From the NCBI GenBank assembly GCA_003671195.1, contig QWPJ01000247.1, forward strand, positions 1-48,459: a stretch of DNA of 48,459 nt, in the 5' to 3' direction. Positions 15,811 through 25,602 of this stretch are shown piece after piece; positions within the stretch are counted from its first letter, which is position 1, and the number at the start of each line of letters is the position of its first letter. The notes under the pieces are model-generated. The model searched no databases and was not told the DNA's origin. It worked only from the letters and a program-made list of their open reading frames with translations. The position numbers and the translations under genes are program-made. This DNA is from Planctomycetota bacterium (lineage in GTDB: Bacteria > Planctomycetota > Planctomycetia > Pirellulales > Pirellulaceae).

Positions 15811-17115
15811 TTAGACTGCAGTCTTGTCGAGAGTCTGGTCGAGGTGGGACTTAGACGATCCGGACCATGAGTACACCGTCAGGATCGCGCCGAAGAGGAT
15901 ACCGACGATGCTAACCCATTGGGCGATACTCAGCTCGGTACCGAACTGTCCCCCTTCGTCGACCCGAACAATCTCTTCGAGAAAACGAAGCACCCCGTAG
16001 GCGAGCCAACCTGAACCGAAGACCAGCCCCGGACGCTGGACCCATCGCGGGATCGTCAAGCTCCAAAAACAGAGCAAAAACCCCGTGATCGAAGCATAGA
16101 TTTGCGATGGGTGAACCGGCAAACTTCGATTGGGTAGTTCCCTTACCACGGTACGAACTTGGTCGGTGCGGACCAGACCTTCAAGCTCCGGTGGGGCGTG
16201 CTCGCGCATGGCTTGGGCTTGCAACTGGGGGTCTTGCGGCACCTGCCCAACTTGGATCGAATCGAGGATTTGGCCCGGCGTGATGCCAACTCGCTGAGCC
16301 CAACTTCCCGGATCGACCGCATCGATCGTCAAGTCTTGTCCATGGGTCGACTTGGTATGGATTCCCAAAAGTCGGCCCGAGGCGAGTTGGTCCATATAAG
16401 CCGGCGCACCGCGAGGGAACGCGATCGAAGGCAAACCCGATTCGACGACCCCTCCGTAACAACAACCATTCATCAAGCAACCGATCCGACCGAACGCAAG
16501 TCCGATAAAAAACGCTGGCACGATCGCGTCGAGCAACGAAAGAGGAACCACTTTTTGCAGGAGTGTCCAACCGAGTATCCCGGCGATCCCACCGAGGATC
16601 GCTCCGTAGACGACCAACCCACCCTCGGTAAACTGAAGCGCCGTCCAGAGTTTCTCGGGGATCGAGGAGCCATCGAGTTCGCTCCACTTTTGGACGATGT
16701 AAAAGAGCCTTGCTCCAAGTAGCCCTCCGACGACGGTCCAGAGCACCAATCCTAGAAACGAGTCTTTAGGGACCCCGAGTTGCAACACGCGACGGTAGGA
16801 AATCCCTACGGCGGTCAAAACTCCAAGCATCATCATCAAGCCATAGCCGCGTACGGGTAAACCTACGACGATCTGATCGGCCGTCCCGGGGGCAACCTTC
16901 GCTTCGATCGCAGGAAGGACAAATCCCAAGACCGCCGCGCCGACAATCCAATTGAACAAGCTTTCGTAAAGTGTCGATGCCCCTTTGGGTTGCTTGTAGC
17001 TATAAAAAAGCGTGATGCCCAAATAAAGCAACAGCCCTAGCATCGACCAACTGACCCAACCGAAAAGCGGCAACGGTCCGACTTCATGCGGAAGATAAAA
17101 AAGGGTTTGCCGCAT
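15811..17115 (-). CDS. lgt: Prolipoprotein diacylglyceryl transferase with PDZ-like insertion
   Basis: 434 residues; E. coli Lgt has about 290. The start ATG 17115 has AAGGAG about 10 nt upstream. Lgt motifs in order are RGYGLMMMLGVL, EGGLVVYGAILGG (about 164-176), AFGRIGCLMNGCCYGG (207-222) and VHPSQIYAS (334-342), with several transmembrane helices. It transfers diacylglycerol from phosphatidylglycerol to the lipobox Cys of prolipoproteins in the inner membrane. Between the GRIG motif and HPSQ lie about 110 residues, of which 250-320 read like a PDZ domain (LTIDAVDPGSWAQRVGITPG then QILDSIQVG). The position corresponds to the periplasmic head of Lgt. It sits 26 bp after panC. Confidence 0.93.
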   Translation of the reverse strand: MRQTLFYLPHEVGPLPLFGWVSWSMLGLLLYLGITLFYSYKQPKGASTLYESLFNWIVGAAVLGFVLPAIEAKVAPGTADQIVVGLPVRGYGLMMMLGVLTAVGISYRRVLQLGVPKDSFLGLVLWTVVGGLLGARLFYIVQKWSELDGSSIPEKLWTALQFTEGGLVVYGAILGGIAGILGWTLLQKVVPLSLLDAIVPAFFIGLAFGRIGCLMNGCCYGGVVESGLPSIAFPRGAPAYMDQLASGRLLGIHTKSTHGQDLTIDAVDPGSWAQRVGITPGQILDSIQVGQVPQDPQLQAQAMREHAPPELEGLVRTDQVRTVVRELPNRSLPVHPSQIYASITGFLLCFWSLTIPRWVQRPGLVFGSGWLAYGVLRFLEEIVRVDEGGQFGTELSIAQWVSIVGILFGAILTVYSWSGSSKSHLDQTLDKTAV

Positions 17116-17141
17116 GGAAGCATTGCTCCTTGGATCTTGAA

Positions 17142-17990
17142 TTAACGTGGGGCGAAAGTGGCATTGTCGATCAAGCGTGTCGTGCCGACCCTCGCGGCGA
17201 TGATCCCGACGACCTCCGAGGCGATCGTTTCGATCGGCTCGAGCGTATCGGGATGCACGATCGCAGCATAGTCGATCGAGTCGACAGGGCTCGACTCGAG
17301 CTCCTTTCGCATGAGCTTCTCGACCTTCCTACCATCGGTGCATCCTTGATGGATCAGCATTTCGGCACCCTTCAAGGCGCGCGATAACCCGAGCGCCCGC
17401 TGGCGTTCCGATGGGGAAAGGTAACGATTGCGGCTGCTCATGGCTAGCCCGTCGGATTCGCGGACCGTCTGGCAAGCTTCGATCGCAATGGGCAAGTTCA
17501 AGTCGCGGCACATCGCCCGAATGACTGCGACTTGCTGGTAATCCTTTCGACCAAAGTACCCCACATGCGCCGGTAGGACCTGAAAGAGCTTGAGCACGAT
17601 CGTTGCGACGCCCCGGAAATGACCGGGCCGTATCTGTCCCTCCCAAGCTTGAGCGACTCTGGGCGGTTCGACGAATGTCGAATGGTCTTGGGGATACATC
17701 TGCTCGTTGGTGGGTGTGAAGACCACATCGCACCCGTTCGCAGAGAGCAGTTCCAAGTCGTTTTGGAGCGTCCGGGGGTATTTCTGAAGATCTTCGTTCG
17801 GGCCGAATTGGGTAGGATTGACGAAAATGGTCGCGATCGCCACGTCGCACTCCTGCTTGGCCCTGTGGACCAAGGACAAATGTCCTTCGTGCAATGCGCC
17901 CATGGTTGGAACGAGTCCGATGCGTCTGCCTTGCATGCGCATCTGGTCGACAAGACGGTAGGTCTCCTCGGAGGATGAGAGGACTTTCAT
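17142..17990 (-). CDS. panC: Pantoate--beta-alanine ligase
   Basis: 282 residues. The class I nucleotidyl-transfer motif is GLVPTMGALHEGHLSLVHRA, with the HxGH element at HEGH. IATIFVNPTQFGPNEDLQKY and the KMSKS-like region MSSRNRYLSPSER also match the family. It makes pantothenate from pantoate, beta-alanine and ATP in the cytoplasm, the last step before coenzyme A synthesis. It starts 9 bp after the purQ stop codon and is followed by lgt after 26 bp, so these genes are probably co-transcribed. No other pan genes are in the window. Confidence 0.96.
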   Translation of the reverse strand: MKVLSSSEETYRLVDQMRMQGRRIGLVPTMGALHEGHLSLVHRAKQECDVAIATIFVNPTQFGPNEDLQKYPRTLQNDLELLSANGCDVVFTPTNEQMYPQDHSTFVEPPRVAQAWEGQIRPGHFRGVATIVLKLFQVLPAHVGYFGRKDYQQVAVIRAMCRDLNLPIAIEACQTVRESDGLAMSSRNRYLSPSERQRALGLSRALKGAEMLIHQGCTDGRKVEKLMRKELESSPVDSIDYAAIVHPDTLEPIETIASEVVGIIAARVGTTRLIDNATFAPR

Positions 17991-17999
17991 GGGGCTTGC

Positions 18000-18785
18000 T
18001 CAAGCAAAATATTCGACGGCGTTAGTGAAGATCTTGAGTCCATCGCCGTGCTTGGGCAGTGACGATTGGCGGGTCCACGAAGGGTGGTTCGTCGGATCGA
18101 GGAATCGTTCGGGGTGTGGCATGAGGCCAAAGATCCGACCGGATGGATCGCAGATACCGGCGATGTTCCATTGGGCACCGTTGGGGTTGGTGGGAAACCC
18201 GAGCCCTTCGTCGCCGGTATGACCCTCGGGAGTGCAATAACGGACCGCGATTTGCTTGCGGTCGGCGATTTCTTGGCTCGCCTGTTGGTCGCGAATCAGC
18301 AAGCGTCCTTCGGCATGCGCCATGGGCAAGTAGATCTTCTCGATTCCTCGGAGGAAAACGCAATGATCGGATTCAGGCTTGAGATGAACCCATCGGGTCT
18401 CGAAACGCCCTTGGGTGTTCCATGTCAAGGTTGCAGGAGGGCTCTGTTCGTCGGCGTCAAAGAAGATTCCCAAACGCATCATGATCTGAAAGCCGTTGCA
18501 GATCCCTAAGACCAAACGGTCTTGGTTTTGAAACAAACTGACCACCTCGGCCAGCCGTGTCTGCCACTGCACGGCAGCAATCCGGCCAGCGGCGATGTCG
18601 TCGCCATAGCTGAATCCACCCGGAAAGCAGAGGATCTGAAAGGAGTCGGCAAGGCCCGGGTTATCGATCAGTTGATTGACATGGACCCGAACCGATTCCC
18701 CGCCAGCCAATTCAAAGGCGTAAGCCGTCTCGATGTCGCAATTGGTTCCTGGTGCTCTGACAATGAGTGCTTTTGGCTTGGCCAT
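18000..18785 (-). CDS. purQ: Phosphoribosylformylglycinamidine synthase, glutaminase subunit
   Basis: 261 residues. It is a class I glutamine amidotransferase with the nucleophile C96 in LGICNGFQ and the His-Glu pair in LMPHPERF. The N-terminus ALIVRAPGTNCDIETAYAFE and the CFPGGFSYGDDIAAGRIAA segment are typical of PurQ. It releases ammonia from glutamine for the PurL synthetase in the fourth step of purine synthesis. The two-subunit (small PurL plus PurQ plus PurS) form is implied, but purL and purS are not in this window. The 136 bp upstream hold no gene. Confidence 0.95.
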   Translation of the reverse strand: MAKPKALIVRAPGTNCDIETAYAFELAGGESVRVHVNQLIDNPGLADSFQILCFPGGFSYGDDIAAGRIAAVQWQTRLAEVVSLFQNQDRLVLGICNGFQIMMRLGIFFDADEQSPPATLTWNTQGRFETRWVHLKPESDHCVFLRGIEKIYLPMAHAEGRLLIRDQQASQEIADRKQIAVRYCTPEGHTGDEGLGFPTNPNGAQWNIAGICDPSGRIFGLMPHPERFLDPTNHPSWTRQSSLPKHGDGLKIFTNAVEYFA

Positions 18786-18921
18786 CCCGATCGAGTCTCC
18801 GCCTTATAGGACTATTTGCTGATTTGATTGCTGACGTAGTTGCTGGACTGGTTGCTGGGCTGGTGCATGGAAGCACAAATCCTATCGTTTCGCCCGCCGT
18901 CGGTGCAGCAGATCGCGCCGA

Positions 18922-19692
18922 TCAGCCGCCGCTTCCAAGCTCTTTTTCAAAAACCGCTTCGAGTCGCTCGAGCCGTTGGCTCAGCATTGCAACGGTTTCT
19001 TTCAAGGCTTGGACCTCGGTGGCCAGTTGCGAACCTCCCGATGGGTTGGCTCTGGAATCGAACCGAGTTTGTGCCGCTTGGGCGTCATCGGAATCTTCCG
19101 TCGCATCGCCGCCGGCGAGTCCACTGGAAAGACCTGCCGCAACGCTCTTGACGACCGCTGCGAGTTCCCATTCGGGGTAAAGGTTGTGAGTGACGATTTG
19201 CCCTCGTCCTGGGGGGGTCAATTCGACGATCAAATTTTTGCTGACCAGACCATCGACGAGTCGTTTGAGTTCGTCAAGATCGTTGATCGGCTCCATGCGT
19301 GCGGCGCGCGTGCGGAGTTCCCCGAGCGTTTGCTCGCCCCTCAGGAGCAGTTCGGTCATGATGGCAGCTTCGACTTTTTCCAATCCAAGCCAATGGTAAG
19401 CATAATGCCGTACCTTGGTCACCCGCCCGCTGCCTTGGATCATCGCTGCGGCCCCTAGGGCCCTAAGTTCATCGACGATCGTTTCGATCTGTTCGGAAGT
19501 GTAGTTGGTGATCGGGGCCCGATTGCTCTTTTGGTTGCAGCCGGTGGTAAGTCCGGCGTAAGACATCGGGTAGACATCGGGTGTGGTTTTGGATTTCTCC
19601 ATCAGCGTACCGAGAACCCGACGCTGCTTGGCAGTCAAAGGCTTCCAAGCAGGTTCGGAGTTTGCGGCAACCGGTTGCTCGTTACTTGACAC
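18922..19692 (-). CDS. DUF480 (YceH-like) winged-helix protein
   Basis: 256 residues. The start KPLTAKQRRVLGTLMEKSKT then TPDVYPMSYAGLTTGCNQKS is the DUF480/YceH signature; two winged-helix repeats follow (up to about residue 180, with GEQTLGELRTRAARM in the second). A low-complexity Gly/Ala/Asp linker and a heptad-like C-terminus (EVQALKETVAMLSQRLERLE) end the protein, suggesting dimerisation. The biochemical role of the family is not established. The start overlaps the end of the PQQ-propeller gene by 11 bp. Confidence 0.9.
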   Translation of the reverse strand: MSSNEQPVAANSEPAWKPLTAKQRRVLGTLMEKSKTTPDVYPMSYAGLTTGCNQKSNRAPITNYTSEQIETIVDELRALGAAAMIQGSGRVTKVRHYAYHWLGLEKVEAAIMTELLLRGEQTLGELRTRAARMEPINDLDELKRLVDGLVSKNLIVELTPPGRGQIVTHNLYPEWELAAVVKSVAAGLSSGLAGGDATEDSDDAQAAQTRFDSRANPSGGSQLATEVQALKETVAMLSQRLERLEAVFEKELGSGG

Positions 19693-21361
19693 CTTCGGAT
19701 TGCGTTCCTTCCTCGATGCAGAACAGGCGATTGCGGTTGGCGATGTAGATTCGCCCGTTGGCAGCGATGGGGGTTGTATAGACAGCCGAACCGACGTTGA
19801 TCTCAGCGATTTCCTTCTTTTCGGGGGAAAGCTCGAAGGTCAAGATATCGCCATCTTCGTCTCCGATATAGATCTTGTTGTCGGCGATCAGTGGAGAAGC
19901 CCAGGAGGCGGCGAGCATGTCATGGGTCCAATGGGCCGTCCCTGTCTTGGAATCCAAGCAATGGATAACTCCGGAAAAATCGGCGATGACCAAAAGGTCG
20001 TTTTTGATCGCTACGGTGCCGCAGGTCCTGTGCATGGTTTGCTCGAAGTCTTTGGGGTTCGAGCCGATGTAGTGCCAGATCGCTGCCGAGTTCGGGTTGT
20101 CACGTTCTAGATCGCCCTCGGTTGCGACGAGCGCTTGCTTGCGCTTCGGGGCGATCGTCACCGTCGGATCCTTGGCGTTGTACACGAGGGTCGGACTGAC
20201 GTCTCCGCGTTTGTTCGGATCGATGCACCAGAGGTGACCACCACCCTCGCCGTGTTCGGGATCTTCACCGACGGCTACATAGACATTCCCATCGTAGATG
20301 ACTGGGGTGGCGATGATGTGGTTACGGGTCGCCCCATTGAGCTTGTAGACCGAATCCTTGGGGTTGCAATCGAACTTCCACAAGAGCTTTGCTTTTCCGT
20401 TTTCTCCTTTGGCGTCAAAGCTGTAGAGCCAGCCATCGCCCCCTCCAAAAATGACCTGCTCGACATCGCCTAGCACTCCATAAGCTGGCGAGGACCACTG
20501 TCCGTGGAGAATGTTCGGGCCCGGGGTGTTGTCGGTCCAGAGCACCTCTCCGGTGAATCGATTCAAGCAGATAAAGCTAGGTGCTTTTTCCTCCGGCACG
20601 GTGATGTGACCATCATCGACACCGTTGGATGTATTGACAAAGAGTAGATCGCCGACGCAGGTGACCGAGCAACTGCACATGTTGTGCTGAGAGACTCCCA
20701 GCCTGGACATCATGTCGAGCTTCCAAATCACATCGGCTTCGTCTTGGTTTTCATTAGGCTCCTCTTTGAAGGGGCCATCGTTCTCTCCGTCGATGAAGCC
20801 TTCGGTATCCAGGCAAGCGACTTCGCCGCGGCTTGTGACATACCAGAGTCGGTCTCCATCGATAAGCGGTGCGCAGCAAATGCCTTGGTTAGGCCAATCG
20901 TGCACGCGTCCCGTCGGGAGCTTTTCGCTGCTGTGCTGCCAAAGGAATTTGCCGGTCGAATCGTCGAAGCAGATCAGGCAACCCAAGTCGACTGTAGCCG
21001 GATAACGCTTGACGTAACCCGACCCGTTGTTGGTGCCGACGTACGCCTTGCCGTTGGCTACGACTGGATTTCCGTAAGTTTCCGAACCCAGAGCGGCCGA
21101 CCAACGGATGTTCTTGCCTGTTTTGACATCGTAAGCGACGGGCAAAGGTCCAGAGTCCGGAACGTTGTTTCGCTCGGCCGATCCGCCCCACTGGGGCCAA
21201 TCTTTAGCCTTGACCTTCAGTTTGGAGATCCCCTGACTTGCGACGGCCGTCGCATCAAACTTGTCCTGGGCCTCTAAGCTCCCGGGAAAAATCGAGGCGG
21301 AAAAACTCGCCGCTGCCAAAAGTGAGAACCAAACCCTGTTTTTGGAAATCGTTCGTCGCAT
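19682..21361 (-). CDS. PQQ-binding-like beta-propeller protein, secreted
   Basis: 559 residues from ATG 21361, chosen because the signal peptide (RRTISKNRVWFSLLAAASFS to LEAQ) begins there; an ATG at 21418 would add 19 residues. The body has repeated propeller blades: WPQWGGSAERNNVPDSGPLP, GKAYVGTNNGSGYVKRYPA, DDSTGKFLWQHSS, NRFTGEVLWTDN, KTGTAHWTHDM, AANGRIYIANRNRLFCIEEG. The blades (G-x-hydrophobic-W type) are like BamB and PQQ dehydrogenases but no catalytic residues are evident. Proteins of this kind are numerous in planctomycetes. The ligand and role are unknown; it probably acts outside the cytoplasm. Confidence 0.88.
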   Translation of the reverse strand: MRRTISKNRVWFSLLAAASFSASIFPGSLEAQDKFDATAVASQGISKLKVKAKDWPQWGGSAERNNVPDSGPLPVAYDVKTGKNIRWSAALGSETYGNPVVANGKAYVGTNNGSGYVKRYPATVDLGCLICFDDSTGKFLWQHSSEKLPTGRVHDWPNQGICCAPLIDGDRLWYVTSRGEVACLDTEGFIDGENDGPFKEEPNENQDEADVIWKLDMMSRLGVSQHNMCSCSVTCVGDLLFVNTSNGVDDGHITVPEEKAPSFICLNRFTGEVLWTDNTPGPNILHGQWSSPAYGVLGDVEQVIFGGGDGWLYSFDAKGENGKAKLLWKFDCNPKDSVYKLNGATRNHIIATPVIYDGNVYVAVGEDPEHGEGGGHLWCIDPNKRGDVSPTLVYNAKDPTVTIAPKRKQALVATEGDLERDNPNSAAIWHYIGSNPKDFEQTMHRTCGTVAIKNDLLVIADFSGVIHCLDSKTGTAHWTHDMLAASWASPLIADNKIYIGDEDGDILTFELSPEKKEIAEINVGSAVYTTPIAANGRIYIANRNRLFCIEEGTQSEGVK

Positions 21362-21585
21362 GCCTAATTTCGCCTTGATCGAGGTTGGAAGGAGGTACTG
21401 TTGGCCAACAGAAACCATCCTATTGAGTCGGTAGGTGGAAAGCTATCGGAGTTCGATTATAGCCGACCTAGAAAGTTTTCGTAGACGCTAAGAGGTTTCC
21501 AAATCCTGGGTAATGCCCTAAACTGATTCGGGGGCGGAGCGTGTTCCAACCCGAACTGATTTATCAAGAGTAGGAGATTTGATCC

Positions 21586-21978
21586 ATGTCTGTAACAATT
21601 CGGCTCGCAAGCTTGCTCACTCTATCGGCCAGCCTCTTGGTTTTCCCTGGTTGCGAATCCTCCTGCAACCAGCCACTTTCGTCCAACCCAAGCGGCACGG
21701 CCGGCGACAATGCGGCTCCAGGGGTTGAAACCGGCGAAACGAAGTTGGTTTCCTTCAAAGTCGATGGAATGACCTGCCCGAGCGGTTGCTACCCTAGCGT
21801 CAAGTCGGCGATCGCCAAGCAGAAAGGTGTCATCGGCATCGAACTGGCCCCGCAAAAGGAGGCCGATTCGATCGATAACCCAGTCGTTTTCGTCAAGTAC
21901 AAGGGCGATTTGGACTTGGATTCGACTCTCAAGGCGATCTCCCGGGCTGGATTTGAAGCCCAAGAAGTAGCCAACTAA
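21586..21978 (+). CDS. Heavy-metal-associated domain lipoprotein with CxxxC
   Basis: 130 residues. TAGGAG lies 9 nt before the ATG. Residues 1-23 form a lipoprotein signal with Cys at 23 (LLVFPGC; the -3 and -2 residues are atypical). A short linker leads to an HMA-type fold beginning TKLVSFKVDGMTCPSGC. The metal-binding pair is C64-P-S-G-C68, that is CxxxC rather than the classic CxxC. It should bind a soft metal such as copper at the outer face of a membrane, but that is inferred. dnaE starts 39 bp downstream, on the same strand; divergent from the PQQ-propeller gene. Confidence 0.85.
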   Translation: MSVTIRLASLLTLSASLLVFPGCESSCNQPLSSNPSGTAGDNAAPGVETGETKLVSFKVDGMTCPSGCYPSVKSAIAKQKGVIGIELAPQKEADSIDNPVVFVKYKGDLDLDSTLKAISRAGFEAQEVAN

Positions 21979-22017
21979 AGGGTCGGGACGCAAAAGGAGT
22001 TCAAGGAGGTCGAGCGG

Positions 22018-25000
22018 ATGGATCAGGAATCAGAGACGCTCGATCGGCCATTTGTTCACCTTCATTGCCACAGCCATTACTCCCTCCTCGACGGAGCAGG
22101 GACGATTGATCGACTGGTCCAACGGGCCAAAAATCTCGGGATGAACTCCTTGGCACTTACCGACCACGGTAATTTGCACGGGGCCTTGGAGTTCTACAAA
22201 AAGGCCAAAGCGGAGGGAATCAACCCGATCATTGGCTATGAGGCTTACGTCGCCCCGGGCAGTCGATACACGCGCGACGCCGACTCCGCCAAAGAAGCGT
22301 CCTACCACCTGACGCTTCTGGCTCAGAATAAAACCGGCTTTCGCAATCTGATCCGACTCGCTTCTCGCGCCCACCTCGAAGGTTTCTACTACAAGCCTCG
22401 GATCGACAAGGAGTTACTCGAACTCTATAGCGAGGGAATCATCTGCCTGAGCGGATGCGTGTCGAGCGAATTTTCTAGGCTCATTCTTCGAGGCTCCGAT
22501 ACCGCAGGATCGATCGATCAAGCTCAAGACGTCGCGGCTTGGTTTTCCAAGCTCTTCAAAGACCGATACTTTATCGAGATCATGAACAATGGGATACCGA
22601 TCCAGCGCGAACAGTTGCTCGGTGCGGTCGACATTGCCAACCGGATGGGTTTGCCCTTGGTGGCCACCAACGACGCCCACTACCCCGAACGCCAAGACGC
22701 CGAGGTCCAAGATGTCTTGATGTGCATCAGCACGGGTAAATTTCGGACCGATAGCAACCGCATGCGGATGGACAACGATCAGTTCTTTCTGCGGTCCCAA
22801 GAGGAAATGTACGAGAGCTTCCAAGGCCTCGAACATGCCGTAGCGCGAAGCCAACAGATCGCCGACTCGGTCGATATCCAACTGGATCTCGGAAGCCGGA
22901 ATTTCCCGTCGTTCGAAATCCCCAAAGAGCAAACCAACACCGATGAGTACCTGAGGACTTTATGCATCCAAGGTCTCTTCGAGCGCTACGAAGGGAATAC
23001 GGAGATGATCCCCCATGGGCAATTGGCCCAAGTCGTCTTGGCTCGCTTGGACCGCGAATTGGGTGTGATCCAAAAACTTGGTTTTTCCAACTATTTTCTC
23101 ATCGTTTGGGACTTTGTCCGCCACGCTCGCGAAATCGGAGTCCCAGCAACCGCCCGGGGTAGCGGTGTCGGTGCCTTGGTCTGCTATGCACTGTATTTGT
23201 CCCACGTGTGTCCCATCAAGTACGATTTGCTCTTCGAACGCTTTCTCGACGAGAGCCGGTTGGAAGCCCCCGACATCGATATCGATTTTTGTCAGGATCG
23301 GCGCGGCGAAATCATTCGCTATGTCAAAGACAAATACGGCGAAGACAACGTCGCACAGATCGGAACTTTCGGCACCCTCAAAGCCCGAGGGGCCATCAAG
23401 GATGTCGGGCGGACCATCAATATTGCGCTGAGCCGTGTCGCGGAAATCAGCGAGATGATTCCAGAGGACGGGAAGACCTCGCTCAAGGAAGCCATCGAAT
23501 CGAGCGAAGATTTGAGAAAGGCAGCGTTGAACCCAGAGATTGGCGAAATGCTCGACCTTGCGCAAAGAGTCGAAGGGATGGCCAGAAATATCGGAACCCA
23601 CGCGGCCGCAGTCGTCATCGCCGACAAACCTCTAACCGAATACGTCCCGCTCATGCGAGGCTCGGGCAAGGACGATGTGATCACCCAATGGTCGATGGGT
23701 GACGTCGAAGCCGCAGGCCTCCTGAAAATGGACTTCCTGGGACTTCGGAACCTGACGATCCTCTCGAAAGCCGTCGAGATGATCGAAAAAACCCGAGGCA
23801 TCCATGTCGATCCGATGAAGTTCCCGCTCGATGACGAAAAGGCCTTCGAACTGCTCCGCCGCGGGGAAACCAAAGGGGTCTTTCAGTTGGAAAGCGGAGG
23901 GATTCGCGATCTTCTCCAACGGATGAAACCCGACCATTTTCGCGACATCATCGCCACCAACGCCTTGTACCGTCCAGGACCGCTCGAAGGCGGGATGGTC
24001 GAAGAGTACATCGCAGTCAAGCTCAAGAAGAAATCCGCCACCTACCTGCACCCGGTGCTCAAGGAAATCCTCGAGGAAACCCACGGGGTGATGGTTTACC
24101 AAGAGCAGGTCATGCGGATCCTCAACCGACTCGGTGGGATCGAATTGGCCAAAGCCTATACGTGCATCAAAGCGATCAGCAAGAAGAAAGAGTCGATCAT
24201 CGCGGCCAACCAGGAGAAATTCCTCCAAGGAGCCGTCGATTTGGGTCTGGCGAAAAAGGATGCCGAAGACTTCTGGAATAAGATCCTGAAATTTGCAGGC
24301 TACGGCTTCAATAAAAGTCACTCGACAGCCTACGCATTTATCGCCTACCAAACCGCTTATCTAAAAGCCCACTTCAAAGTGGAATTCATGGCTGCTTTGC
24401 TGACCGGGGATATCGCAAACCGAAATTTCAAACGCAAAGACCCTTTGGTCGAGCACCTCGAGGACTGCCAGCGGATGGGGATCCCTGTCGAGCAACCGAG
24501 CATCAATTCCTCGCGCGGAGAGTTCGGAGTCCACGATGGCAAGATTCTCTTCGGTCTCTCGGCGATCAAAGGCTGCAGCAAATCCGTCGGCGATGCGCTG
24601 GCCGAGGAACGAGAGCGAGGCGGGCCCTTCAAAAGCATCTTCGATTTTTGCAATCGCATCGATTCCTCGCAATGCGGACGAGGATCGATGGAGTCCTTGA
24701 TCATGGCTGGGGCTTTGGACTGCCTAGGCGGAACACGCGCCCAGCATTTGGCGATCCTCGATAAAGCCATCCAAGGTGGAATCGCGGCGTCCAAGGACAA
24801 AAAGAGCGGCCAACTGAGCCTCTTTGGCGACCTAGTCGAGGAATCCAACACCTCGATCCAAAGCTTACCCAACATACCTGAATTCCCCGATAAAGAAAAA
24901 CTTGCCAAGGAAAAAGAGGTCCTAGGATACTACCTTTCCTCGCACCCCTTAGCCGAATACGAATCGACCCTTAAGTCCTGCTGCACAAGCTATTCGATCG

Positions 25001-25599
25001 GTGCAAAGTCCCTTGCGCATCGGACCGAAGTCTGGATGGGAGGAGTCGTCTCCTCGATCAAAATCGCACACACGCGAAACCCCAAGCCCGACTCACCGAC
25101 GAAGTATGCGAACTTTGATCTTGAGGATCTCGAAGGCATCACACGTTCGATCGCTTGGCCGAACACCTACGAACGCTACGCGCCATGGATCGTCGCCGAT
25201 GCGATCGTTTTAGTACGAGGTCGTATCGATAAACGGGGCGAAGAAGAGATCAATTTCATCGTCGATGAAGTCATTCCCATCGCGGAAGTCGAGACCCGCT
25301 TTACCTCAGGCTTAACGATCCTGTTCGACGAATCCAAACATTCGCAAGATACCGTCAACCGACTTGCCGAAGTCCTTCGCGGATACCCCGGTGATCGGGA
25401 ACTTCAATTCGAGGTCAAGATGGCATCCGGGAGTCTCGTGCACATGACCAGCACCAAACATAAAGTCAACATCACCCCAGAGCTACGCGGTCGCTTGGAC
25501 GATCTGCTCGGCGAATCAAGCCATCGGCTGCGTATGAACAAGCCTTCGGTCAACAACGACAATGGCAATGGTGGATACCCCAAACGTCGGCAGGGCTAG
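22018..25599 (+). CDS. dnaE: DNA polymerase III alpha subunit
   Basis: 1193 residues. A strong AAGGAGGT sits 7 nt before the ATG. The N-terminal PHP domain has HLHCHSHYSLLDG and LALTDHGNLHGALEFYKKA. The C-family polymerase core shows RGSGVGALVCYAL and the catalytic acidic motif PDIDIDF around residue 417, then a fingers region with FGTLKARGAIKDVGR. The C-terminal quarter holds the helix-hairpin-helix region and an OB-fold (VWMGGVVSSIKI). It is the replicative polymerase catalytic subunit acting with the beta clamp. The following helicase gene begins 3 bp past the stop codon, so the two are surely co-transcribed. Confidence 0.97.
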   Translation: MDQESETLDRPFVHLHCHSHYSLLDGAGTIDRLVQRAKNLGMNSLALTDHGNLHGALEFYKKAKAEGINPIIGYEAYVAPGSRYTRDADSAKEASYHLTLLAQNKTGFRNLIRLASRAHLEGFYYKPRIDKELLELYSEGIICLSGCVSSEFSRLILRGSDTAGSIDQAQDVAAWFSKLFKDRYFIEIMNNGIPIQREQLLGAVDIANRMGLPLVATNDAHYPERQDAEVQDVLMCISTGKFRTDSNRMRMDNDQFFLRSQEEMYESFQGLEHAVARSQQIADSVDIQLDLGSRNFPSFEIPKEQTNTDEYLRTLCIQGLFERYEGNTEMIPHGQLAQVVLARLDRELGVIQKLGFSNYFLIVWDFVRHAREIGVPATARGSGVGALVCYALYLSHVCPIKYDLLFERFLDESRLEAPDIDIDFCQDRRGEIIRYVKDKYGEDNVAQIGTFGTLKARGAIKDVGRTINIALSRVAEISEMIPEDGKTSLKEAIESSEDLRKAALNPEIGEMLDLAQRVEGMARNIGTHAAAVVIADKPLTEYVPLMRGSGKDDVITQWSMGDVEAAGLLKMDFLGLRNLTILSKAVEMIEKTRGIHVDPMKFPLDDEKAFELLRRGETKGVFQLESGGIRDLLQRMKPDHFRDIIATNALYRPGPLEGGMVEEYIAVKLKKKSATYLHPVLKEILEETHGVMVYQEQVMRILNRLGGIELAKAYTCIKAISKKKESIIAANQEKFLQGAVDLGLAKKDAEDFWNKILKFAGYGFNKSHSTAYAFIAYQTAYLKAHFKVEFMAALLTGDIANRNFKRKDPLVEHLEDCQRMGIPVEQPSINSSRGEFGVHDGKILFGLSAIKGCSKSVGDALAEERERGGPFKSIFDFCNRIDSSQCGRGSMESLIMAGALDCLGGTRAQHLAILDKAIQGGIAASKDKKSGQLSLFGDLVEESNTSIQSLPNIPEFPDKEKLAKEKEVLGYYLSSHPLAEYESTLKSCCTSYSIGAKSLAHRTEVWMGGVVSSIKIAHTRNPKPDSPTKYANFDLEDLEGITRSIAWPNTYERYAPWIVADAIVLVRGRIDKRGEEEINFIVDEVIPIAEVETRFTSGLTILFDESKHSQDTVNRLAEVLRGYPGDRELQFEVKMASGSLVHMTSTKHKVNITPELRGRLDDLLGESSHRLRMNKPSVNNDNGNGGYPKRRQG

Positions 25600-25602
25600 T
25601 GC

